14,656 bases of DNA from JBOFDK01 sp051646925. Lineage in GTDB: Bacteria; Bacillota; Clostridia; Lachnospirales; Cellulosilyticaceae. Position 1 is the stretch's first letter. Each line of letters begins with the position of its first letter. Where the stretch lies: assembly GCA_051646925.1 (NCBI GenBank), contig JBOFDK010000036.1, positions 1-14,656 on the forward strand. The letters run 5' to 3'. The notes beneath the pieces are model-generated. The model searched no databases. It saw nothing but the letters and a program-made list of their open reading frames with translations, and was not told the origin of the DNA. Position numbers and translations under genes: made by a program. This document shows, piece after piece, positions 6,507 to 13,536 of the stretch.

Positions 6507-7214
6507 ATGGATAAATATGTTGTGTTAGATATTGAAACAACGGGTACTAGTATTTTAGATAGTGATATTATTGAAATTGGTGCAGTGTATATTGAAAACA
6601 ATCAAGTAACAAAAATATTTAATCAACTAGTTTATACACCACAAGTAATCACGCCATATATTCAAGGTATTACTGGAATTAATAATATGATGCTTGAAGG
6701 AAAACCACATATAGAAGAAGTACTTATAAAGTTTATAGAGTTTTGTGGTGATGCGCCAATTGTTGGACATAACGTTATATTATTTGACTATCGCATGATT
6801 AAAGCGAAAGCTAAAAAATATAAAATTGATTTTCAAAAAGATGCAGTAGATACATTAGTAATTGCGCGCAAATATTTGAAAAATTTGCCTAGTAGAAAAT
6901 TAGGAGATTTATGTACGTATTATAATATTAATTTGGTAAACGCACATAGAGCGTATGATGATGCGCATGCGACATATATGTTATATTGCAATCTTAAAAA
7001 AGATTTTGGGGTTATTGGTGAAGTGGATTTTATGCCAAAATGTATAGAGTGGGAAGTTCCTAAAAATCCACCAATAACTGAAAAACAAAAAAAATATATA
7101 TTAAATTTGTGTGACCTGCATAAAATAGAATTAACGAAACCAGTAGATGAGTATTCAAAATCAAATGCTAGTAAAATGATTGACCAAATTATAAGAGAAT
7201 ATGGCAAGCAATAA
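6507..7214 (+). CDS. DnaQ/PolC-type 3'-5' exonuclease with C-terminal helical module
   Basis: This DEDDh-family exonuclease is expected to remove nucleotides from DNA or RNA 3' ends using two metal ions. The motif residues are all present: D8 and E10 in VLDIETTGTS, D94 in VGHNVILFDYRM, and H147 and D152 in HRAYDDAH. The domain occupies residues 1-165 and resembles the proofreading exonuclease of PolC/DnaQ. Residues 186-235 form an added module beginning PITEKQKKYILNLC and ending SNASKMIDQIIREYG; it looks like a small helical, possibly nucleic-acid-binding segment seen after some Firmicutes exonucleases. The start ATG at 6507 has AGGAGA at 6491-6496, a slightly long 10-base spacing. No clear promoter was found in the upstream gap. 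The first Csp-like protease begins 33 bases after the stop, so co-transcription is possible, though no functional link is known. Confidence 0.88.
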   Translation: MDKYVVLDIETTGTSILDSDIIEIGAVYIENNQVTKIFNQLVYTPQVITPYIQGITGINNMMLEGKPHIEEVLIKFIEFCGDAPIVGHNVILFDYRMIKAKAKKYKIDFQKDAVDTLVIARKYLKNLPSRKLGDLCTYYNINLVNAHRAYDDAHATYMLYCNLKKDFGVIGEVDFMPKCIEWEVPKNPPITEKQKKYILNLCDLHKIELTKPVDEYSKSNASKMIDQIIREYGKQ

Positions 7215-7247
7215 AGTTACATTCGTTTTGCAGAAGGGTAGGGGAAT

Positions 7248-8918
7248 ATGCCAGAAAAAAAAGAAGTGCGTAATTATCTTGTTGATACGTTGTTAGATAT
7301 AGATTTGTATAAGAAAAAATTTCCAAATATTGATTTTATAGCTATTACGACAAGCTTATTTATTCTAAACGTTCCGCCAGAAGGGGAAGAACAGTTTAAG
7401 GAGTTTTCAAAAGAAATTCAATCAACATATTTTCCTATGCTATACGGAGTAAATGCTTCAGGATTTATAGAAAGTAATATTGCATTTTTTCATAAATATC
7501 CTTATGGCGAACTTAGAGGTAATGGCGTGTTAATAGGTATAGTGGACTCAGGAATAGATTATATGAATCCTTTGTTTCAGTATGAAGATAAAACAACTCG
7601 TATTGCAGCTATATGGGACCAAACGTTAGAAGGTGACGGCATTGGAACTTTTAAATACGGAAAAGTTTTTTTTGAAGAAGATATTAATAAGGCATTACAA
7701 TCAGAAGACCCATATCAAATAGTGCCAAGTACAGATAAAGTTGGGCATGGAACTTTTTTAGCAAGTATTGCTGGTGGACATGACCGAATAGGCGATAGTG
7801 GATATATAGGCGGAGCACCTGATGCGATGTTTGTAATAGTCAAATTACGTCAGGCAAAACAGTATTTAAGAGAGTATTATTTGCTAGAAGATGGTGTAGT
7901 TGCATATCAAGATAATGATTATTTAGTTGGTGTTTATACTTTGCTAGAAATTGCTAAAATGTTAAAAAAACCTTTGTCGATGTGCACAGGTATTGGGTGC
8001 AATGATGGAGGGCATGATGGAAAAACTGTTGTTGAAAAATATTTAGAAGAAATTTCATCTTATGAAGATACTATAGTTGTATTATCAGCAGGAAACGAAG
8101 CAAATCAAGGACATCACTATGTAAATAGAATTAGGCAAGGTGAGTGGCAGACGGTTGAAGTTAATACGTCAGATAATGAAAAAGGCATAATAATAAATAT
8201 TTGGATGAATAAACCAGATATTGCAACTGTAGCAATAACAACACCGTTAGGCCAAAAAATTGATAAAATTCCAATTGCTATAGGAAAACAACAAAAGTTT
8301 CGGATACCACTTGAACCAACTGAAATAACTGTAACATATAGAGAAATAGATATGGGGACAGGTGATGAAAATATTCAAATAAGGCTTAAAAATCCAACTC
8401 CTGGAACTTGGAAATTTAGTCTTTACGGAGAAAAAATAGTAGATGGGGAATATAATATATGGATACCAAGAGAAGGGTTCATATTAGATAATACACGCTT
8501 TTTAAAACCTGATGCATACACTACAGTAGCGACACCGGCAACAGCGTCAGGACCAATAGTAGTTGGTGCATATAATAGCTCAGATAAAAGTATTTATGCA
8601 CCATCAAGTAGAGGTGCAACACGTAGCCTAAGAATAAAACCAGATTTTGTAGCGCCAGGTGTAAATGTTCAAGGTGCAACACTTGATCAAAAGTTCAAAA
8701 TGGGATCAGGAACGAGCGTTGCAGCAGCTATTACAACTGCGGCAGGTGCGTTACTACTTGAATGGGCTATTTATGGAGAAAATATGCCAAATATGAATAC
8801 TCGCGTTGCAAAAACAGTATTTATACGTGGCGCAAATCGTAATCCAAAAGAAACTTACCCAAATAATATTACAGGTTATGGAGAATTAAATTTGAAAAAT
8901 AGTCTTATGGGGGGGTAA
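7248..8918 (+). CDS. S8 subtilisin-like serine protease, Csp type (first of three)
   Basis: This belongs to the clostridial Csp-like subtilases, whose known members CspA/B/C process the spore cortex hydrolase precursor SleC in Clostridium perfringens. After a roughly 90-residue prodomain the catalytic parts are D100 in GIVDSGIDY, H167 in VGHGTFLASIAGG, oxyanion N283 in SAGNEA and S490 in GSGTSVAAA. Residues about 295-410, between the oxyanion Asn and the serine, form a large beta-rich insert like the jellyroll of Csp proteins. At 556 residues it has the usual family length. No signal peptide is visible. The serine motif departs from the usual GTSMAAPH (Val for Met, Ala for Pro), and the Asp motif is followed by NPLF rather than HPDF, so it is the most divergent of the three. 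Upstream are AAGGG (7234-7238) and AGGGG (7240-7244). Germination function is an analogy only; no sleC is in the window, and such proteases also occur outside germination loci. Confidence 0.9.
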   Translation: MPEKKEVRNYLVDTLLDIDLYKKKFPNIDFIAITTSLFILNVPPEGEEQFKEFSKEIQSTYFPMLYGVNASGFIESNIAFFHKYPYGELRGNGVLIGIVDSGIDYMNPLFQYEDKTTRIAAIWDQTLEGDGIGTFKYGKVFFEEDINKALQSEDPYQIVPSTDKVGHGTFLASIAGGHDRIGDSGYIGGAPDAMFVIVKLRQAKQYLREYYLLEDGVVAYQDNDYLVGVYTLLEIAKMLKKPLSMCTGIGCNDGGHDGKTVVEKYLEEISSYEDTIVVLSAGNEANQGHHYVNRIRQGEWQTVEVNTSDNEKGIIINIWMNKPDIATVAITTPLGQKIDKIPIAIGKQQKFRIPLEPTEITVTYREIDMGTGDENIQIRLKNPTPGTWKFSLYGEKIVDGEYNIWIPREGFILDNTRFLKPDAYTTVATPATASGPIVVGAYNSSDKSIYAPSSRGATRSLRIKPDFVAPGVNVQGATLDQKFKMGSGTSVAAAITTAAGALLLEWAIYGENMPNMNTRVAKTVFIRGANRNPKETYPNNITGYGELNLKNSLMGG

Positions 8919-8924
8919 TATTTT

Positions 8925-10733
8925 TTGAACATAAATAAACTAAGTGGTATTACACAAATGGCATTGTTATATAGTAGCATTATATCTCCAAATGTTTTTG
9001 AAATTTTAACAGGGCAAAAATTAACAACAAAACGACTATACATAGTAGTTCAGCATCAAGGTGATTTAAGTATATTATCCAAAAAATATGAGTTTAGTTG
9101 GTATGATATAGGAAATGGTTTTTCTTATGTTTATATTGAAAAAAAAATGATAGATGCATTTAGCGAAGAAATGAATATAATTTTCATAGAAATACCAGAG
9201 ACATTAGACTATATTTTAAATGATAGTATAAATGCAATATGCATTAGTCAATCAAACTACACTGCAAAAAGTATCGGTGTAAAAGGAGATTTAACAGGTA
9301 AAGGCGTTATAGTAGGTATTATAGATTCGGGTATTGATTATTTTCATAAAGATTTTAGAAAACCAGATGGAACAACTCGAATTTTAAATATACTTGAATT
9401 AAAAAAAGATGAACTTACATATGAAGATGGTAATAGGAAAACGATTGGCAAGGAATATACAAGCAAAGAAATAAATAGAGCGCTTAAAAAACCAGATATG
9501 TTATCAGCGCTACAAATAGTGCCGGTAAAAGACATTGTAGGTCATGGAACGGCTATTGCAAGTATTGCAGCAGGTAACGGTTATTTGCAAAATGGCAAGT
9601 ATAAAGGAATTGCGCCAGAGAGTGAATTAATCATCGTCAAAGTAGGAAGTTTTGAAGGTGAAGATGAGTGGGCTACAAAACCAAATAGTGGCCAAATTAT
9701 GATAGCAATTCAGTATATATTAAAAAAAGCTATAGAGTATCAAAAACCTGTTAGTTTAGCTATTGGGTTTGGAAGCAATCAAGGACTTCATAATGGTCAA
9801 GGAAGTCTGGAAGTTTATATGGATAGAGCAAGTAATATATGGAAAAATAATATAGTAGTTGGAGCCGGAAATCAAGCTAATAAAGATAGTCATACAAACG
9901 GATTTGTTAAAAATGCTGAAACAAAAGTAGTATCTGTTTTTTTAGATCAAAACCAGATATTTTATTTTTTTAATGTAGTTTATGGAATGGAAGATACAAT
10001 TAGTATTGAAATAAAAGCGCCAAATGGTGAAACAACAGGGAAATTAACGCAAAGACGCAATAATCATTCAGCTTTATTAAATGGAAATAGTTTAATAATT
10101 AACTTTTCAGGACCAAACGGAGTTTCAAATGTTCATAATATTACGGTGCTAATGGATAAATACGATCAAAATGAAGTTGCAACAGGTATATGGGAAGTTA
10201 TTTTGTATGGTGATACAATTGTAACAGGTAGTTATAACATATGGGGAACATCGTTAGACCCAGTAAAACGAGTATCACGATTTATAGAGCCAAATCCAGA
10301 CCAAACACTAACAGTACCATCAACTAGTAGGACAGCAACAAGTGTAGGCGCTTTTGATAGCAGAACGTTGCAAATTGCACCTTTTACAGGAAGAGGCTTT
10401 ACAATAAATAAAGCAGTTAAACCTGAAATTTTAGCACCAGGTGTAAGTATAGTAGCAGCTACATCTTCTAATATATCAGAAAATGGGTATGCGGCAGTGA
10501 CAGGAACTAGTGCGGCATCCGCTTTTGTTGCAGGGGGATATGCATTATTGTTGCAATATGGATTAGATAATAAACCAAATGGATATTTGTATGGCGAAGC
10601 ATTAAAAGCATTTATGATTAAAGGTGCAAATAGACCATTTCAAGGCGAGCCATATCCAAATAACGTATGGGGTTATGGCATGATGTGTATAGAAAATACT
10701 GTGCAGGCGCTTAAAGAACAGTATGGATTGTAG
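8925..10733 (+). CDS. S8 subtilisin-like serine protease, Csp type (second of three)
   Basis: This is a paralogue of the preceding gene. The prodomain covers about residues 1-115. The catalytic residues are D134 in GIIDSGIDYFHKDF, H207 in VGHGTAIASIAAG, oxyanion N316 in GAGNQA and S529 in VTGTSAASAFVAGG. The beta-rich insert spans about 325-445. The serine block lacks the usual MAAPH, having AASAF instead. The most likely start is TTG at 8925, nine bases after a G-run (8909-8915) that also forms the last codons of the upstream gene; the first ATG (8958, residue 12) has no better site and would trim the prodomain slightly. The gene begins 6 bases after the stop of the first protease, so the two are coupled. 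Its last codons (QYGL and the TAG stop) form the beginning of a 35-bp tandem repeat array. No signal peptide is seen. Confidence 0.88.
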   Translation: MNINKLSGITQMALLYSSIISPNVFEILTGQKLTTKRLYIVVQHQGDLSILSKKYEFSWYDIGNGFSYVYIEKKMIDAFSEEMNIIFIEIPETLDYILNDSINAICISQSNYTAKSIGVKGDLTGKGVIVGIIDSGIDYFHKDFRKPDGTTRILNILELKKDELTYEDGNRKTIGKEYTSKEINRALKKPDMLSALQIVPVKDIVGHGTAIASIAAGNGYLQNGKYKGIAPESELIIVKVGSFEGEDEWATKPNSGQIMIAIQYILKKAIEYQKPVSLAIGFGSNQGLHNGQGSLEVYMDRASNIWKNNIVVGAGNQANKDSHTNGFVKNAETKVVSVFLDQNQIFYFFNVVYGMEDTISIEIKAPNGETTGKLTQRRNNHSALLNGNSLIINFSGPNGVSNVHNITVLMDKYDQNEVATGIWEVILYGDTIVTGSYNIWGTSLDPVKRVSRFIEPNPDQTLTVPSTSRTATSVGAFDSRTLQIAPFTGRGFTINKAVKPEILAPGVSIVAATSSNISENGYAAVTGTSAASAFVAGGYALLLQYGLDNKPNGYLYGEALKAFMIKGANRPFQGEPYPNNVWGYGMMCIENTVQALKEQYGL

Positions 10734-10894
10734 ATATGATATTTGCTAAAAAGTAGTATGGATTGTAGATATGATATTTGCTAAAAAGTAGTATGGATTG
10801 TATATATGATATTTGCTAAAAAGTAGTATGGATTGTAGATATGATATTTGCTAAAAAGTAGTATGGATTGTAGATATGATATTTACTCAAAGTA
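10721..10894 (+). repeat. 35-bp tandem repeat array, about 4.7-5 units
   Basis: Units start at 10721, 10756, 10791, 10826 and 10861, an exact 35-base period. Each unit begins GTATGGATTGTAGATATGAT and ends GCTAAAAAGTA. Units 1, 2 and 4 are identical. Unit 3 has one G-to-T change at 10803 (TATATA instead of TAGATA). Unit 5 is identical for 24 bases, then diverges (ACTCAAAGTA at 10885-10894). The array begins inside the last codons of the second protease gene, includes its TAG stop in unit 1, and ends just upstream of the third protease's ribosome binding site. Each unit carries the -10-like hexamer TATGAT and a six-codon frame (MIFAKK then stop), both possibly meaningless. Near-identity points to recent expansion by slippage or unequal recombination. 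Confidence 0.95.
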
Positions 10895-10911
10895 TTAGTA
10901 TGAGTTTAGAG

Positions 10912-10929
10912 AAGGAAGGGTTATATATG
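10912..10929 (+). promoter_or_regulatory. Ribosome binding site deciding the start of the third protease
   Basis: AAGGAAGGG at 10912-10920 lies six bases before ATG 10927-10929. The frame can be extended upstream to an ATG at 10876, but that codon lies inside the fifth copy of the 35-bp repeat and has no Shine-Dalgarno sequence. The downstream start is therefore preferred. Confidence 0.75.
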
Positions 10930-12663
10930 GAACCTAAAAGTGATGCGGAACTAAATATATTATTTAATTTTACAGATAGTGAATTTGCCCAAACACCGCT
11001 AGATCCAAATGAGCAAGTAATTGTTAAATATAACGGAGATATAGAAGATGTAGTTAAGCGAGAAGGCGGAAGAGTACAAATTATTAATAATCAATTTGCA
11101 GCGGTAAAAATATCTCTTAAAAAAGCGCAAAATTTGCTTAAATATTCGCAAATTGAATATATGGAAGCGCCAAAAAATTTTAGTTATAGTTTAGAGACAA
11201 GTATGCCAGGTGCGTGCGTAACGCCTGTGCAGTCGAAAAACAGTTATGGATTGACAGGAAAAGGCGTTATATTAGGAATTGTAGATTCTGGTATATATTA
11301 TCAACATCCTGATTTTAGAAATTCAGATGGAACAACACGTATTTTAGCTTTGTGGGACCAAACAGTTAAAGGTAAGCCGCCTCGTGGATTTGATGAAGGG
11401 ACAGAATACACATCTGAGCAAATAAACGAGGCATTATCAAAAAAAACAAAAAGAGAGCAACAAGAAATTGTACCATCTGAAGATACAAATGGACATGGAA
11501 CTCATGTGGCAAGTATTGCAGGAGGAAATGGTAGAGCTTCTAGTGGCAGAAACGTAGGGGCGGCGCCAGAGGCTGAATTTATTATAGTTAAGCTAGGAGC
11601 GGCAACAGGTTCGGCGTTAGTTAGAACTATTGATATTATGCTTGGAATAAAATACGTTGTAGAAAAAGCTAAAGAACTTGGAAAACCAATTGTAGTGAAT
11701 TTAAGCATTGGTATGAATGAAGGATCACACGATGGAAAAACGCTTATAGAGCAGTATATTAATGATATATCGCAGGTTTGGAAAACAAATATTGTGGTAG
11801 GCTCTGGAAATGAAGGAAATTCAAGAAATCATTATAATGGGAAAGTTTTGATGGGGAAAGCGAGTGTTTTTGAGTTTCATATAGGAGCAAACAAAAAAAC
11901 GTGTAATCTTTCAATATGGCAACAATTTATTGATATTATGGCTTTTGAAGTAGTTGCACCAAATGGCGAACGTAGTACACGTATGGCATTTAATAGTCCT
12001 CCTAGCAGATTTATACTCGGCAAAACAAAAATATTTATGAGCTTTGCGGGGCCATCACCACTAAATGGAGATATTGAGTTTGCAATTTATTTTGTTGGAC
12101 AAAACAATCAACCTATCAATGAAGGCAACTGGAGTATTATAGTATACGGAGATAAAATTGTAGATGGCGAATATAACGTTTGGGGAGAAATACAAGCGCA
12201 GGCGGGAAATAATACATTTTTTATTCAATCAGATCCGAATATAACGCTTACAACTCCGTCTACAGCAGCTCAAGTTATTACAGTTGGGGCATATGATTCG
12301 GTTACAGAGCAAAGTGCGGTTTTTTCAGGAAGAGGTTTTAATCGCACATCAAATAGTATAAAGCCAGATATTGTTGCACCGGGAGTTAATATTGTAGCGG
12401 CAAGTAATACAGGCGGATATCGTACTCTTAGTGGAACTAGTATGGCAGCTCCGCACGTTACGGGCGCTATAGCACTTATGCATCAATGGGGAATAGTAGA
12501 AAATCGCAATCCTTTTTTATACGGAGAATCGGTTAGAACTTTTTTGTTAAGAGGTGCAAGGCGAGATGTTGTAGATATCAATTATCCGTCACCTGTATGG
12601 GGATATGGTAAATTATGTTTGCGTAATACGATGGATATTTTGAGACGTTCGCTTTTTGTTTAA
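10927..12663 (+). CDS. S8 subtilisin-like serine protease, Csp type (third of three)
   Basis: This third tandem paralogue has 578 residues from the preferred start; a 17-residue longer form from 10876 is less likely. The prodomain occupies about residues 1-95, with the pattern VIVKYNGDIEDVVKREGG typical of Csp propeptides. Numbered from 10927, the catalytic residues are D120 in GIVDSGIYYQHPDF, H190 in NGHGTHVASIAGG, oxyanion N295 in GSGNEGN and S505 in SGTSMAAPHVTGA. All four blocks match the subtilase consensus, making this the most canonical of the three proteases. The beta-rich insert spans about 310-425. There is no signal peptide. It is separated from the second protease by the 35-bp repeat array. 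Possible roles are processing of a spore or cell-surface zymogen by analogy with CspB, but no substrate is visible nearby. Confidence 0.92.
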   Translation: MEPKSDAELNILFNFTDSEFAQTPLDPNEQVIVKYNGDIEDVVKREGGRVQIINNQFAAVKISLKKAQNLLKYSQIEYMEAPKNFSYSLETSMPGACVTPVQSKNSYGLTGKGVILGIVDSGIYYQHPDFRNSDGTTRILALWDQTVKGKPPRGFDEGTEYTSEQINEALSKKTKREQQEIVPSEDTNGHGTHVASIAGGNGRASSGRNVGAAPEAEFIIVKLGAATGSALVRTIDIMLGIKYVVEKAKELGKPIVVNLSIGMNEGSHDGKTLIEQYINDISQVWKTNIVVGSGNEGNSRNHYNGKVLMGKASVFEFHIGANKKTCNLSIWQQFIDIMAFEVVAPNGERSTRMAFNSPPSRFILGKTKIFMSFAGPSPLNGDIEFAIYFVGQNNQPINEGNWSIIVYGDKIVDGEYNVWGEIQAQAGNNTFFIQSDPNITLTTPSTAAQVITVGAYDSVTEQSAVFSGRGFNRTSNSIKPDIVAPGVNIVAASNTGGYRTLSGTSMAAPHVTGAIALMHQWGIVENRNPFLYGESVRTFLLRGARRDVVDINYPSPVWGYGKLCLRNTMDILRRSLFV

Positions 12664-12681
12664 CTTTTTCTTTGGAAAAAT

Positions 12682-12701
12682 AAAAAAAGTACAACTTTTT
12701 T
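12682..12701 (+). terminator. Weak terminator-like hairpin after the third protease
   Basis: AAAAAAGT (12683-12690) pairs with ACTTTTTT (12694-12701) around the loop ACA. The stem is 8 bp with one G-C pair, so stability is low. It is placed 20 bases after the stop codon, and a new transcription unit begins downstream. A second tiny hairpin (TTTTTC/GAAAAA, 12665-12680) precedes it. Confidence 0.35.
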
Positions 12702-12784
12702 AATCATTATTACGTCATATATTATAGAAGTTTTTAACAGTATAGAAAAAAGTAAAAAAATAAACTATACTTTAAATAACTGTT

Positions 12785-12790
12785 TATAAT
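12785..12790 (+). promoter_or_regulatory. Candidate -10 element for the ABC transporter genes
   Basis: A perfect TATAAT lies 20 bases upstream of the TTG start, with the ribosome binding site between. No -35 hexamer was found at the expected 16-18 base distance, and the extended -10 TG is one base out of register. A second hexamer, TATACT, lies at 12766-12771, also without a clear -35. The rest of the 147-base spacer is AT-rich and holds no gene. Confidence 0.3.
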
Positions 12791-12810
12791 AGGGTAAGAG
12801 AGGTGATTTA

Positions 12811-13536
12811 TTGGAAAAAATTATAGATGTACATAATTTGAAAAAAGTATATAAAATGGGAAAAGAAAAAATTATAGCATTAGATGATGTAAACCTTACG
12901 ATAGAAAAAGGTGAAATATGTTGTCTATTTGGAACGTCTGGTTCGGGAAAATCAACGTTATTAAATATGCTTGCAGGACTTGAAAAACCAACAAAAGGAA
13001 AGATTATTATGAAAGGCAAGCGTATAGACAAGCTAGATGAGTCGCAACTTGCTATTTTTCGACAAAGATATGTTGGATTTGTTTTTCAATCTTATAATTT
13101 AATCCCTTCATTAACAGCATTAGAAAATGTATCATTGCCACTTGTGTTTCAAGGTATGCCTAAACAAAAGCGTGATAAAATTGCTATAGACATGCTAAAA
13201 GCTGTAGGGCTAGAAACTAGACTTCATCATAAACCAAAAGAAATGAGTGGTGGGCAACAGCAACGTGTTAGTATTGCGCGTGCATTTGTAAATAAACCAA
13301 CTATTTTATTTGCAGATGAACCGACAGGTAACCTTGATACACAAACGACAATTGAAGTTATGGAAATGATTACAGGTATTGCAAAAAAGTATAACCAAAC
13401 GTTAATTATAGTTTCGCATGATCCAGAAATTGCAGATTATGCGAATAAAATAATTACGTTGATTGATGGAAATATACAAAAAATTGAAGTAAATAAAAGC
13501 GAAGGGAAGGAAATTATTTATGAAAAACAAGTATAA
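12811..13536 (+). CDS. ABC transporter ATP-binding protein, MacB/LolD/FtsE type
   Basis: This is the ATPase subunit of an ABC system of the lipoprotein-release/MacB/FtsE class, which works with FtsX-like permeases at the cytoplasmic membrane. It shows Walker A GTSGSGKST (41-49, K47), the Q-loop Q93 in FVFQSYNLIPSLTALENV, signature MSGGQQQR (145-152), Walker B ILFADEPTGNLD with catalytic E170, and H203 in VSHD. The ENVSLPL segment after the Q-loop and the TGNLD D-loop are typical of this class. The 241 residues make it a complete single domain. The start is TTG at 12811, with GAGAGGTGAT at 12798-12806. It overlaps the following secreted-protein gene by 17 bases, so the two are translationally coupled. 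Members of this class often power extracellular or mechanical work rather than import; the substrate is unknown. Confidence 0.93.
   Translation: MEKIIDVHNLKKVYKMGKEKIIALDDVNLTIEKGEICCLFGTSGSGKSTLLNMLAGLEKPTKGKIIMKGKRIDKLDESQLAIFRQRYVGFVFQSYNLIPSLTALENVSLPLVFQGMPKQKRDKIAIDMLKAVGLETRLHHKPKEMSGGQQQRVSIARAFVNKPTILFADEPTGNLDTQTTIEVMEMITGIAKKYNQTLIIVSHDPEIADYANKIITLIDGNIQKIEVNKSEGKEIIYEKQV

Noticed and set aside
8909..8915. Run of seven G at the junction of the first and second protease genes as a phase-variation tract
   Set aside because: Gain or loss of one G gives an early stop within a few codons and does not fuse the two genes. The tract also serves as the ribosome binding site, so switching is not supported.
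10738..10860. Six-codon mini-frames (MIFAKK) in each 35-bp unit as leader peptides
   Set aside because: They have no ribosome binding sites and no conserved regulatory codon pattern, and they follow automatically from repeating one sequence.
10721..10894. CRISPR array
   Set aside because: The units are contiguous with no unique spacers, and no cas genes are nearby. This is a simple tandem repeat.
10876..10926. Longer amino terminus of the third protease starting at ATG 10876
   Set aside because: That ATG lies inside the fifth repeat unit without a Shine-Dalgarno sequence, whereas ATG 10927 has AAGGAAGGG six bases upstream.
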